The notes under the pieces: generated by a model | Seen by the model: only the letters and a program-made list of their open reading frames with translations | What the model was told of the DNA's origin: nothing | The model's database searches: none | NCBI GenBank assembly: GCA_036675565.1 | Contig: JAKFER010000231.1 | Span: 1-38,286, forward strand | Source: JACCYQ01 sp036675565 | GTDB lineage: Bacteria > Bacteroidota > Bacteroidia > Chitinophagales > Chitinophagaceae | Length of the DNA: 38,286 nt | Reading direction: 5' to 3' | Made by a program: the position numbers and the translations under genes | Shown here: positions 23,138 through 32,282 of the stretch, one piece after another | Numbering within the stretch: the first letter of the stretch is position 1 | Layout of the letters: every line of letters begins with the position of its first letter

Positions 23138-24061
23138 ATGACAGAGTTACCCGTGGTAAATGCAACTGCAGAAACAAGAGTTAAGAAACCCGATTGGTTA
23201 AGGGTAAAACTTCCTATTGGTGAAAGTTATCGCCATGTACGCAACCTCGTTGACGATCATAAACTACATACCATTTGCGAAAGCGGCAATTGCCCTAATA
23301 TGGGCGAATGCTGGGGAGCCGGCACAGCAACATTTATGATTTTGGGTAATACCTGTACTCGCAGCTGTGGTTTTTGTGCAGTAGCAACCGGCCGCCCGGA
23401 TGCAGTGGACTGGGACGAACCCCAACGTGTAGCCGAAGCTATTTACCTGATGAAAGTAAAGCATGCCGTCATTACTTCCGTTGACCGCGATGAATTAAAA
23501 GATGGAGGTTCCATCATCTGGCAAAATACCATTAAGGCGGTAAAAACCTTAAATGGCAATACTACACTTGAAACTTTGATTCCCGATTTTAAGGGCGAAA
23601 AAGAAAACATACAACGCATTATAGAAGCTGCACCCGAGGTCGTGTCCCACAATATTGAAACGGTGGAACGATTAACCCGCCAGGTTCGGATTCAGGCAAA
23701 ATACTGGCGCAGTATGGAGGTGATCAGTACATTGAAACAAGGTGGCATGCGTACTAAAAGCGGCATCATGCTTGGCCTGGGTGAAAAGAAAGAAGAAGTG
23801 ATACAAACCTTGCGTGATCTTTATAACAGTGGTTGCGATGTGGTCACCATTGGCCAATACCTGCAACCCACCAAAAAACACCTGTCTGTTCAGCGTTTTG
23901 TACATCCTGATGAATTTGCTGAATATAAAGAAGCAGGTTATAGCATGGGATTGGATTATGTTGAAAGCGGTCCATTGGTGCGTTCATCCTATCACAGCGA
24001 ACGGCATGTTTATCCTGGTCTTGGAAAAAAAGAATGGGAACTGAGCAAACAGGCTTCCTGA
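23138..24061 (+). CDS. lipA: Lipoyl synthase
   Basis: Radical SAM enzyme of 307 residues that inserts two sulfur atoms into octanoyl groups on E2 and H proteins to make lipoyl cofactors. The auxiliary cluster ligands Cys47, Cys52 and Cys58 are in CESGNCPNMGEC. The radical SAM cluster ligands Cys73, Cys77 and Cys80 are in CTRSCGFC. The C-terminal RSSYHSERH is the conserved arginine-serine motif. I chose ATG 23138 (MTELPVVNATAE), since upstream in-frame codons from 23072 give a hydrophobic stretch foreign to the family. Its product serves pyruvate dehydrogenase, whose E1 beta is encoded at 5603. It has its own promoter at 22981-23012. Confidence 0.96.
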   Translation: MTELPVVNATAETRVKKPDWLRVKLPIGESYRHVRNLVDDHKLHTICESGNCPNMGECWGAGTATFMILGNTCTRSCGFCAVATGRPDAVDWDEPQRVAEAIYLMKVKHAVITSVDRDELKDGGSIIWQNTIKAVKTLNGNTTLETLIPDFKGEKENIQRIIEAAPEVVSHNIETVERLTRQVRIQAKYWRSMEVISTLKQGGMRTKSGIMLGLGEKKEEVIQTLRDLYNSGCDVVTIGQYLQPTKKHLSVQRFVHPDEFAEYKEAGYSMGLDYVESGPLVRSSYHSERHVYPGLGKKEWELSKQAS

Positions 24062-24163
24062 TCCGAAATATTTAAAATATTCCTGATTCTTCATGGCTTT
24101 GTTCATAAGAATTTAGTGGAGTGCAGGATTGTTATATCTTACCAAAAAAATTGAGGTAGGAAA

Positions 24164-26077
24164 ATGAAATGGTTTTCGGTTATCCCGGGTTTATTATTTT
24201 TTTTGATTATAACCGTTCGGTTAAATGCCCAAACAAATACCTACATTTTAAACGGATCATCAGCACAGAATACCTGTAATTGTTATACACTAACCGGAGA
24301 GCAGCAAAACCAAAGCGGTAGCGTTTGGAATGCTAATAAGATTGATCTGAAAAATTCTTTTGATTTTATATTTAATGTTTTCCTTGGATGCAATGATATT
24401 GGAGCTGATGGTATTGCATTTATTTTGCAACCCCTTAGTACCAGTATGGGTGCTTCCGGTGAAGGAATGGGTTTTGAAGGCGTGATCCCTTCCATAGGAA
24501 TTGCATTGGACACTTACCAAAACCCAAACCGGAATGATCCTGCATTTGATCATATCAGTATACAAGCAAATGGAAATATCAACCATGGTAGTGACCTCGC
24601 AGGACCGGTTGCAATTTCCGCCACCAGTAATAATGTTGAAGATTGTCAATGGCATACATTGCGAATCACCTGGGATCCTGCTTCTCTTGAAATAGAAGCA
24701 TATTTTGATGGTGTAAAGCGTCTCGAAGTAATAGTGGACCTGGTTAATACAATTTTCAAGGATGGTTCAATGGTTTACTGGGGATTTTCGGGTGCCACAG
24801 GCGGAGCTTTTAATCTTCAGCAATTTTGTACTGCACTAAACCCACATTTCACCACCGGGTATCCATCTAATGAAGTTTGCCCTGGTCAGACCATACAGTT
24901 TAAAGATTCTTCTGAATCCTTTGCCCCGGTTACAGATTATTACTGGGATTTTGGAAATGGTGCGACCAGCACATTAAAAACACCACCTTCGCAGGTATAT
25001 CATTCCCCGGGACAATACCCGGTTATGCTGGCACTAACGGCTATGGATGGTTGCCGCGATACAGTCACAGGAGTATTAAAAGTTGGTGCTTTGCCCACCG
25101 CCTTTTTTTCGGTTACTGATACTTGTTTTATGAAGGAACCAAAATTAATCCTGGCCCCTGAAGGTAATAGCTTTTCATACAGTTGGAAACTGGATGGAAA
25201 TAACATTTCAAATTCACATACACCAGCAATAGGCGCTTTACCTGTTGGTGTTCATTCCCTGGAACTTACGGTTAACTCTTTATACGGGTGTGGATCACCA
25301 TCTGTATTTTCTGGCGATTTCAGTATTAAAGCTTTGCCTGTTATAAGTATTGAAGCAAATGATGGATGTACGGGAGAAGAAATTCCCATAACAGGTTTAT
25401 CGGACCAAAATATTGTTGCATGGAACTGGCAATTGAATGGGCAGGGAATTTCATCAACCAGGATGTTTGATATTCGTTTTCCAGCAAAAGGAAATTATCT
25501 TTTACAATTATCCGCCATTGATGAACAGGGATGCATAGCCGAAATGGCAGAAAAAAATATCTTCATCAATGAAGTCAACGCTAATGCAGGTGAAGACATG
25601 ACTGTTTTAAAAAACACAGCCTTTCAATTAAATGGAACTGGTGGAACGAACTATTTATGGACACCTTCAACCGGTTTGTCGGATCCTATGTCAGGATCAA
25701 CGGCAGCTTTGCTGCAACAGGATATTACTTATACGCTGCAGGTTACAAGCAACGAAGGTTGTACAGATACAGATGATATTTACATTAAAGTGATCGATAA
25801 ATCGGAAATTTATATCCCCACAGCGTTTACACCTAATAATGATGGATTGAATGATCTTTTACGGCCCACTTACATTGGAATTACACAAGTCGAATTTTTC
25901 GCTGTTTATAACCGTTGGGGCAAAATGGTTTTTTCAACCCGGGAACAAGGAAAAGGGTGGGACGGTTCGATTGACGGGAAGCAAGCAGCAACAGATTCCT
26001 ATGTTTGGATCGTTAAGGGAACCGATATTTTGGGAAATATCATTGAAAAGAAAGGATCGGTTGTTCTTATACGTTAA
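24164..26077 (+). CDS. Secreted L-type lectin/PKD protein with T9SS sorting domain
   Basis: Product of 637 residues: signal peptide 1-22, legume-lectin-like domain about 24-225 (GADGIAFILQPLS and the probable calcium/sugar site IALDTYQNPNRNDPAFDHIS), a PKD domain about 228-308 (DYYWDFGNGATST), then Ig-like repeats to about 545. The last 89 residues start IYIPTAFTPNNDGLNDLLRP and contain VYNRWGKMVF, the gliding-type C-terminal domain used by type IX secretion (type B). It would therefore cross the outer membrane and sit at the cell surface or be released, binding glycans. A good Shine-Dalgarno-like GAGGTAGG precedes ATG 24164. Confidence 0.9.
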   Translation: MKWFSVIPGLLFFLIITVRLNAQTNTYILNGSSAQNTCNCYTLTGEQQNQSGSVWNANKIDLKNSFDFIFNVFLGCNDIGADGIAFILQPLSTSMGASGEGMGFEGVIPSIGIALDTYQNPNRNDPAFDHISIQANGNINHGSDLAGPVAISATSNNVEDCQWHTLRITWDPASLEIEAYFDGVKRLEVIVDLVNTIFKDGSMVYWGFSGATGGAFNLQQFCTALNPHFTTGYPSNEVCPGQTIQFKDSSESFAPVTDYYWDFGNGATSTLKTPPSQVYHSPGQYPVMLALTAMDGCRDTVTGVLKVGALPTAFFSVTDTCFMKEPKLILAPEGNSFSYSWKLDGNNISNSHTPAIGALPVGVHSLELTVNSLYGCGSPSVFSGDFSIKALPVISIEANDGCTGEEIPITGLSDQNIVAWNWQLNGQGISSTRMFDIRFPAKGNYLLQLSAIDEQGCIAEMAEKNIFINEVNANAGEDMTVLKNTAFQLNGTGGTNYLWTPSTGLSDPMSGSTAALLQQDITYTLQVTSNEGCTDTDDIYIKVIDKSEIYIPTAFTPNNDGLNDLLRPTYIGITQVEFFAVYNRWGKMVFSTREQGKGWDGSIDGKQAATDSYVWIVKGTDILGNIIEKKGSVVLIR

Positions 26078-26099
26078 ATTAATAAAATGAAAACCATTA

Positions 26100-27074
26100 A
26101 TGAATAAAGTATTTTCTTTAGTTATAACAGCATTTATTTTTATTTCCTCCTATTCACATGCGCAATCTATACAGTGGACTGATGTTAGTGAGACGTATGG
26201 AATGCTTCCTGCTTCTATAAAGCTATTTAAGACATCCACACCAATTGACGGCAAACCGAATGTGGCTTTTTATCTTATCGCGGACTTGAAAGACAAAAAA
26301 CTTTTATTTACTGTCGATACCACCATGAACCGCCGTTTAACACCAGATCAATTTTATGAAAAAAATGGTCAACCATTTGTTGTTGTTAATATTACTTTTT
26401 TTTCTTTCGCCACCAACCAAAACCTGAATGTAGTTGTAAAAAATGGAAAGCTGGTCAGTTATAACGTGCATTCAATTCCTGGCAGGGGGAAAGATACACT
26501 CACGTACAGGCACACACTGGGAAGCGCAATAGGTATTACCAAAAACCGGACTGCAGATGTGGCATGGTTATTCACAGATTCATCCCAAAAAAGAGGATTT
26601 GCTTTACAACAGCCCGTGAAGCCAACCAGGGATTCTGTGGCATATATTGAAATGAAAAGGAGAACAATTAAGAACTTCAATACAGTTGATCAATTAAAAA
26701 AATGGAAGGTTGAAACTGCAGTAGGCGGAGGTCCTGTTTTATTGCAAAACAATCAAATTGCTATCAGCAATAATGAAGAATTAAAATTTGCCGGCAAGGC
26801 CATTGATGATAAACATCCAAGGACTGCCATGGGATACACAAATGATCAAAAACTGGTGATCCTGGTAGTTGAGGGAAGATCGCCCGGAATAGCAGAAGGA
26901 GCATCCTTAAAACAAATGGCTGCTATGCTAAAGGAAATTGGTTGCGTGGAAGCATTAAACCTGGATGGTGGTGGGAGTAGCGCCATGATTATTAACGGGA
27001 AAAGTACTATTAAACCTTCAGATAAGACGGGACAACGCCCTGTACCTGCGGTGTTTATGATCAGTCAGCAGTAG
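26100..27074 (+). CDS. Exported phosphodiester glycosidase (NAGPA-domain) protein
   Basis: Product of 324 residues with a signal peptide (MNKVFSLVITAFIFISSYSH, cut near AQ). It has the NAGPA/DUF2233 domain related to the lysosomal enzyme that uncovers mannose-6-phosphate; the hallmark EALNLDGGGSSAM is at about 284-296, with FVVVNITFFSF earlier and HPRTAMGYT in the middle. Bacterial members are thought to cut GlcNAc-1-phosphodiester bonds in cell-surface polymers, but the substrate here is unproven. It begins 22 bases after the lectin gene, so they may share a transcript. Confidence 0.88.
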   Translation: MNKVFSLVITAFIFISSYSHAQSIQWTDVSETYGMLPASIKLFKTSTPIDGKPNVAFYLIADLKDKKLLFTVDTTMNRRLTPDQFYEKNGQPFVVVNITFFSFATNQNLNVVVKNGKLVSYNVHSIPGRGKDTLTYRHTLGSAIGITKNRTADVAWLFTDSSQKRGFALQQPVKPTRDSVAYIEMKRRTIKNFNTVDQLKKWKVETAVGGGPVLLQNNQIAISNNEELKFAGKAIDDKHPRTAMGYTNDQKLVILVVEGRSPGIAEGASLKQMAAMLKEIGCVEALNLDGGGSSAMIINGKSTIKPSDKTGQRPVPAVFMISQQ

Positions 27075-27172
27075 GATTGGTAAAACTACTGTGAATAATT
27101 TTTCAACCACAGGTTGCCGTTATTACCGTCTTTTGGCATAATTATTTATAGTTATATTCAAAATCTGTAACA

Positions 27173-27685
27173 ATGAAAAAAGTACTCTATTCTTTCGCCT
27201 TTCTGGGCTTGTTTGTTTCTGTATTATTTATGGCTTGTACCAAAGAAAACGACACTACCCGGGTTAAGATCCGGCTTACTGACAATCCATATAATGCTGA
27301 AGAAGTAAATGTTGACATCAGGGAAGTGCGTGTTAAATTCAGGGATGATGAAAACAGCTGGATGACATTAGACACAGAACAAGGTGTTTACAATTTGCTG
27401 GGACTGCAAAATGGTATTGATACTTTACTGGCTGAAGGCGATCTGCCTACAAACCATGTACAGGAAATACGTTTTGTATTAGGTAATGATAATACCATTA
27501 TGATTGATGGAAATGTTTATCCAATGACCGTTCCCAGTGGTTCAGAATCAGGACTTAAATTAAAAGTAAATAAAACCCTGAGCGGTGCAGTTGATTCCAT
27601 CCTGGTTGATTTTGATGCTGCTTTATCTGTTCATCAAACAGGAACCGGGGATTATCATTTGAAACCCGTTTTAAAAATCAAATAG
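27173..27685 (+). CDS. DUF4382 domain lipoprotein
   Basis: Product of 170 residues with a lipoprotein signal peptide; Cys22 in FMACTKEN is the probable lipidation site. The remainder is one DUF4382 domain, with VKIRLTDNPYNAEEVNVDIR, then QEIRFVLGNDN and HLKPVLKIK at the end. The family has a beta-sandwich fold, occurs in many Bacteroidota and has no known function. The lipobox is looser than in E. coli, which is usual for this phylum. It has a strong terminator after it (27708) and 98 bases before it. Confidence 0.87.
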   Translation: MKKVLYSFAFLGLFVSVLFMACTKENDTTRVKIRLTDNPYNAEEVNVDIREVRVKFRDDENSWMTLDTEQGVYNLLGLQNGIDTLLAEGDLPTNHVQEIRFVLGNDNTIMIDGNVYPMTVPSGSESGLKLKVNKTLSGAVDSILVDFDAALSVHQTGTGDYHLKPVLKIK

Positions 27686-27707
27686 ATTTTATTAAATCAT
27701 TTACAAC

Positions 27708-27739
27708 GCCGTCACTTATTGAAGTGGCGGCTTTTTTTT
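27708..27739 (+). terminator. Terminator after the DUF4382 gene
   Basis: GCCGTCACTT pairs with AAGTGGCGGC (10 bp, one G-T pair) around ATTG and is followed by eight T. It is 22 bases past the stop codon. Confidence 0.9.
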
Positions 27740-27781
27740 ATGTAGTCCTTTTTTAAATAGCTTATTTACTTTAATCACACC

Positions 27782-27813
27782 AAAAAAAACAACCGCATAG
27801 AAAAATGCGGTTG
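27782..27813 (-). terminator. Terminator of the sugar kinase operon (minus strand)
   Basis: Read on the minus strand, CAACCGCAT and ATGCGGTTG form a perfect 9 bp stem and are followed by eight T (the A-run at 27782-27789). It lies 34 bases after the ROK kinase stop at 27848 and faces the DUF4382 terminator. Confidence 0.88.
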
Positions 27814-27847
27814 AGGATTTTATTGATGTAAGACTAACTAATCCGAC

Positions 27848-28831
27848 TTATGGATTTTCTTTAAGTTCCCAAACCAATGCACTGGCACCCAGGATGGCTG
27901 CATCTGCCTCTTTGAGTTCGCTGAAGATCAGTTTGACTTTATTTTGGAAAATTGGCAACAGGTTTTTTTCCATATGCTCCTTGGTTGGTTTTAAAATATA
28001 ATCACCAGCTTTTATAACACCCCCAAAAAGTATGATGGCTTCAGGCGAGGAGAACATGATAAAATTGGCAAGCGATTCACCTAAGATCTGCCCGGTAAAC
28101 CGATATACTTCTTTGGCCAAAGCATCGCCTTTCTGCGCACAATCAAATACTGTTTTAGATGTTATTTCATCGGGTTTATAATTTTTAAGCAAGCTGTCAT
28201 CTTTAGAATTTTCAATAAGTTCTAAAGCCGTCAGCACAATCCCGGTGGCAGAACAATAGGACTCAAGCGATCCTACTAATGCTGTTGACCAGTGCTTTCG
28301 ACCTCCCGGCCTGATGATCGTATGTCCTAATTCACCCGCAAATCCATCATGCCCATAAATTAATTGGCCATTTGCTACAATACCACTGCCCACACCGGTA
28401 CCTAAGGTGATCATAATAAAATCCCGCATCCCTCTTGCAGCACCATACATCATTTCTCCAACTGCCGCAGCATTTGCATCGTTGGTTAATATGCATCTTA
28501 CACCGAATTTTTCCGTAACCATTTTAACCAACGGAATCTGTCCTTTCCATTCAAGGTTTGGAGCATAGTCAATGGTACCCGTATAGTAGTTACCGTTAGG
28601 CGCTCCAATACCAATGCCTTTTAAAGTGTATTTGTTGCTAACTGAAGCAACAATGGGTTGAAGTTTGGCATAAACGGCATCGATGTAATCTTCAATGTCG
28701 GGATATCCTTCTGTTTTTAATTCACCCTTTTGAATGATCTCTCCACGATGATTTACAATACCATATTTGGTGTTGGTTCCACCGATGTCAATACCGATGG
28801 CTAATTGGTTTGATAAGTCAAGCATTCGCAT
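27848..28831 (-). CDS. ROK-family sugar kinase (glucokinase-like)
   Basis: ROK kinase of 327 residues. ATP site: GIDIGGTNTKYGI (13-25). Catalytic Asp118 is in TNDANAAAVGE, and LGTGVGSGIV (143-152) is the second phosphate motif. Sugar-contact Glu167 and His170 are in AGELGHTII. In typical ROK proteins the next segment is a CxCGxxGCxE zinc site; here it reads GGRKHWSTALVGSLE (176-190) with no cysteine, so the structural zinc must be missing or replaced. Likely phosphorylates glucose at O6. The start is 4 bases after the transporter stop, so the pair forms an operon with the terminator at 27782. Confidence 0.88.
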   Translation of the reverse strand: MRMLDLSNQLAIGIDIGGTNTKYGIVNHRGEIIQKGELKTEGYPDIEDYIDAVYAKLQPIVASVSNKYTLKGIGIGAPNGNYYTGTIDYAPNLEWKGQIPLVKMVTEKFGVRCILTNDANAAAVGEMMYGAARGMRDFIMITLGTGVGSGIVANGQLIYGHDGFAGELGHTIIRPGGRKHWSTALVGSLESYCSATGIVLTALELIENSKDDSLLKNYKPDEITSKTVFDCAQKGDALAKEVYRFTGQILGESLANFIMFSSPEAIILFGGVIKAGDYILKPTKEHMEKNLLPIFQNKVKLIFSELKEADAAILGASALVWELKENP

Positions 28832-28835
28832 TAAT

Positions 28836-30611
28836 TTAATTATCTGTTACGTCTAATGCACCTTCTTTCGATGTGGTTATTGGTTCTAAATCTTCATCTG
28901 TTTTTTGGTCGTAATCAATTCCCTGGCGCTTTAGAATTCCTTTTACAATAAAGGCAAATAAACCTACATAGGCAAAGCAAACTACAGCAACCCAATAAGA
29001 TTGGTGTATACCATAACCTTCAACAGTGGATTGCGTTTGTACATAGTCAGCTATTTTTCCCTGTATAGGAGGGATGATACCACCGCCCAGGATCATCATG
29101 ATTAAGAAAGCAGAGCCCTGCGTAGTATATTTTCCAAGCCCAGCGAGTGAAAGAGAAAAAATCGCCGGCCACATAATAGAACAAAATAATCCACCACTTA
29201 AAAATGCATAAATAGCGATATTTCCTTTGGTCATGATTCCAACCAACATAGCTATTACACCAAGCGTTGAAAATATCAATAATGTTCTAACCGGTTTGTC
29301 TTTACTAAAATAAAATGCAACGATCTGGATCAGCACACAAAAAATATACATATACAACGGCGTTACATCATATTGAGAAATGGCATTGATAGCAATCACA
29401 ATAGCAAATGCAACCAATGGCACCACGAACATGAGGATTTGTTTTGTTTTACTGCTAAAATTAAAAACAGATATTGAACCTGTCCAGCGGCCAATCATCA
29501 AGCTACCCCAGTACAAAGAAATAAATGGCGCTACTTCTGAAGATTGAAATCCACCAAAATCAGGATGTCTTAAAAGTTCAGCCATGTTACTTACAACTGT
29601 AACTTCTGCACCTACATAAACAAAAAGCGCTAACATACCCAAAACCAACTGCGGGTATTTCATAGCGCCCCATCCATCAGGATTTTTTTTAGCGCTCATA
29701 TTGGCAATCAGCAATCCGAAAACAACAACTGCCAGGGCTCCAAACAGCCACTTCAGCCTGTAGACTTCCAAATCATGAAATTCTTCTGTACTAAGTGTTG
29801 CAGGGTCCAATTTATAACTGTCAAAAACCGGTACAAACATGACGATCAGTAAACCGGTCATAATTAATAATGAATACAAAGCTTTATTTGCTTTTTCTGT
29901 TTTTTCGCTGGAAATACCTGCAGGAACTTTCTTAGAAAAATAAAACAAAGCAGCTGCGGCAATAAATAATACGCCAACAAATGAATATAGTAATATCACT
30001 TTTTCCAATCCAAGTGAGGCGATTTTTTCATCCGTAATGGCGGCTGTTGTTCCAAACAATGCAAAAGCAACAACGATGGGACCAATAGCCGTACCAAATG
30101 AATTTATACCACCACCCAGGTTAACACGGGAGGTGCCGGTAGCAGGATCACCCAATGTAATTGCAAAAGGTTGCGCAGCGGTTTGTTGTAATGAAAAACC
30201 AAGGGCCACGATAAAGAGACCCACCAGCATTCCTACAAAAGTGTTTGCATTTACTGCAATGATCATTGCAACCGCACCCAGTGCAGAGAACAATAATCCA
30301 TATACGATTGATTTTTTATAACCCCATTTTGCAACGAGGTCTTTACCTCCAAAAGCGCCATAGGCAAACAATCCCAGCGCACCAATATAATATGCCAGAT
30401 AAAAAGCAAAGTCAATCAACTGGCTTTGAAACTGGTCTAACTGGAAATAATGTTTACAAAAAGGAATAAAGACACTGTTACCGGCGGCGATAAAACCCCA
30501 GAAAAAGAATACTGAAACGAGGGTGCCTAATGCTCCATAATTTGTAGGGATTTCTTCTTTGGGATTGCGGGGAGCAGATGGTTGTTTTGTAACACCAATT
30601 GATGTTGCCAT
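28836..30611 (-). CDS. FucP/GluP-like MFS sugar:proton symporter
   Basis: Product of 591 residues with about 14 predicted membrane segments. Family features of the fucose/glucose-galactose symporters: TLVSVFFFWGFIAAGNSVFI near the N-terminus, then ALGFSLQQTAAQPFAITLGD and the NxGGGINSFGTAIGPI block. It is longer than FucP (about 440): the central loop has two extra hydrophobic segments, and the C-terminus has a polar acidic tail of about 30 residues. ATG 30611 (MATSIGVTKQ) is used because a -7-like box at 30654-30647 places transcription start downstream of an ATG at 30668. Co-transcribed with the ROK kinase. Substrate is probably glucose, by context. Confidence 0.87.
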   Translation of the reverse strand: MATSIGVTKQPSAPRNPKEEIPTNYGALGTLVSVFFFWGFIAAGNSVFIPFCKHYFQLDQFQSQLIDFAFYLAYYIGALGLFAYGAFGGKDLVAKWGYKKSIVYGLLFSALGAVAMIIAVNANTFVGMLVGLFIVALGFSLQQTAAQPFAITLGDPATGTSRVNLGGGINSFGTAIGPIVVAFALFGTTAAITDEKIASLGLEKVILLYSFVGVLFIAAAALFYFSKKVPAGISSEKTEKANKALYSLLIMTGLLIVMFVPVFDSYKLDPATLSTEEFHDLEVYRLKWLFGALAVVVFGLLIANMSAKKNPDGWGAMKYPQLVLGMLALFVYVGAEVTVVSNMAELLRHPDFGGFQSSEVAPFISLYWGSLMIGRWTGSISVFNFSSKTKQILMFVVPLVAFAIVIAINAISQYDVTPLYMYIFCVLIQIVAFYFSKDKPVRTLLIFSTLGVIAMLVGIMTKGNIAIYAFLSGGLFCSIMWPAIFSLSLAGLGKYTTQGSAFLIMMILGGGIIPPIQGKIADYVQTQSTVEGYGIHQSYWVAVVCFAYVGLFAFIVKGILKRQGIDYDQKTDEDLEPITTSKEGALDVTDN

Positions 30612-30646
30612 GGTTTTTAATGGTTTGTTTTTAAATAAAATCTCCC

Positions 30647-30654
30647 CAAAATAA
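30647..30654 (-). promoter_or_regulatory. -7-like box of the transporter/kinase operon
   Basis: On the minus strand the sequence reads TTATTTTG, one mismatch to TAnnTTTG, 36 bases before the transporter ATG. The inverted repeat at 30659-30674 lies immediately upstream. Confidence 0.4.
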
Positions 30655-30658
30655 CTAC

Positions 30659-30674
30659 AATTGTTCAAACAATT
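30659..30674. promoter_or_regulatory. Candidate operator: perfect inverted repeat AATTGTT-CA-AACAATT
   Basis: Seven-base arms with a two-base spacer and no mismatch, situated between the -33 and -7 regions of the leftward transporter/kinase promoter and about 112 bases before glgA. The form is like LacI/GalR-family operators. No regulator gene is in the window, so the binding protein is unknown. Confidence 0.5.
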
Positions 30675-30785
30675 CGAAATAAAACATACACCTTGAAAAT
30701 CTGTGCATATAAAGATGACTGTTATATTTATTGGTTGTAAAAAATTTACGGCTTACCTTAAATGCAAAAAGAACCTGATAAGCAT

Positions 30786-32201
30786 ATGGAGATAATTCAT
30801 GTTTCAGCAGAGTGTTACCCTTACGCAAAAGCCGGTGGATTGGGAGATGTGGTTGGCGCTTTACCCAAATATCAAAACCGCCTGGGTCATATTGCCAAGG
30901 TGGTAATGCCCATGTACAGAACGAAATTTTTATACGATAATGAGTGGGAATTGGTACACCAGGGAGGTCAGCAATTTGGTTATAACTGGTTTCATTATAG
31001 TGTAATAAAAGAAAAAACAAATAAGTTGGGTTTTGATCTTTTCCTGGTTGATATCAATGGTTTACTGGATCGGGAGAAGATTTATGGTTATGATGATGAT
31101 GCGGAAAGATTCTCTGCTTTCCAGATTGCCGTTTGCGACTGGATTAATAACTGGCAACACAAACCAGATGTTATTCATTGTCATGATCACCACACCGGGT
31201 TGATCCCTTTCATGATGCAATATTGTTTTGTTTTTGAAAACCTTCGAAATATTTCGCCAGTGTTCACTGTGCATAATGCACAATACCAGGGTTGGTTAGA
31301 TTGGGGACATTATCATTATGTGCCCAGTTACGATGGTTGGAAATGGGGCATGCTGGAGTGGAATAAAAAAATAAATCCACTGGCCAGTGCAATCAAATGT
31401 TCTCAAAAAGTTACTACGGTTAGCTGGAGTTACCTGGAGGAGTTAAAAGTTTCGGCAAATGGTTTGGAAAAACTTTTTGAATATGAACAGGGGAAATGTG
31501 TTGGCATATTAAATGGTATTGATGATGAAGTATGGAATCCTTCAACAGATGAATTTATTCCATTAAATTTTAATGACAGCACCGTAACAGATGGGAAGCT
31601 GGCAGCTAAAAAAGAATTGTGTAATCGTTTTCAGTTGGATGTAGAAAAACCATTGATAGTTTTTATTGGAAGATTAGTAGGTGAAAAAGCGGCCGACATT
31701 TTACCCGAAGCCATCCGGTCATCTATTTTTGAGTTTAATGGTAATGTAAACTTTTTGGTTCTTGGCAGTGGCGAACCTGAAGTTGAAAAAGAATTGGATT
31801 GGTTAAAGCTGCAATTCCCAGGGTATGTAAATATTTTTATTGGTTACAGTGAACCATTAAGTCACCTGATGTATGCAGGTGCCGATTTTCTGTTAATGCC
31901 AAGCAGGGTAGAACCATGTGGATTAAACCAAATGTATGCATTGCGGTATGGTACCGTTCCAATGGTTCGAAGCACGGGTGGATTAAAGGATACAGTTGTG
32001 GATTTTGGGGACTGGCAGGGATTTGGTATCAGGTTTAACCATGCAACGCCGGAAGATATCAGGCATTCTGTAGGTCGTGCAATCGATCTTTTTTATAATA
32101 AAAAAAATTTATTATTCTGGATGCGGGAATTCATGATGAATATTGATCATTCATGGGATTCTGCTGCACAGCAATACATGGATTTATATGCTGAACTATA
32201 G
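30786..32201 (+). CDS. glgA: Glycogen synthase (GT5)
   Basis: Product of 471 residues, usual length for bacterial GlgA (about 477). It adds glucose from ADP-glucose to alpha-1,4-glucan. The ADP-glucose-binding motif KAGGLGD is at 15-21. The C-terminal GT-B motif is PSRVEPCGLNQMYALRYGTV, followed by RSTGGLKDTV, which binds the nucleotide-sugar. ATG 30786 (MEIIHVSAECYPYAKAGG) is preferred over ATG 30762, which adds eight polar residues absent from the family. Divergent from the transporter/kinase operon. The glgC gene begins 81 bases after the stop, making the pair a likely unit. Confidence 0.95.
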   Translation: MEIIHVSAECYPYAKAGGLGDVVGALPKYQNRLGHIAKVVMPMYRTKFLYDNEWELVHQGGQQFGYNWFHYSVIKEKTNKLGFDLFLVDINGLLDREKIYGYDDDAERFSAFQIAVCDWINNWQHKPDVIHCHDHHTGLIPFMMQYCFVFENLRNISPVFTVHNAQYQGWLDWGHYHYVPSYDGWKWGMLEWNKKINPLASAIKCSQKVTTVSWSYLEELKVSANGLEKLFEYEQGKCVGILNGIDDEVWNPSTDEFIPLNFNDSTVTDGKLAAKKELCNRFQLDVEKPLIVFIGRLVGEKAADILPEAIRSSIFEFNGNVNFLVLGSGEPEVEKELDWLKLQFPGYVNIFIGYSEPLSHLMYAGADFLLMPSRVEPCGLNQMYALRYGTVPMVRSTGGLKDTVVDFGDWQGFGIRFNHATPEDIRHSVGRAIDLFYNKKNLLFWMREFMMNIDHSWDSAAQQYMDLYAEL

Positions 32202-32282
32202 ATTTTTTAGTTGATTTTTTAAGGTTATCTGTTTAAAGAAATTATATTCATACATTAAATAGATAAGTAAAACCATAACCAT

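Noticed and set aside
23002..23184. 60-codon plus-strand ORF overlapping the lipA start, a possible leader peptide
   Set aside because: It has no ribosome site or recognisable family, its TTG start lies before the -7 box, and its overlap with lipA in another frame looks accidental.
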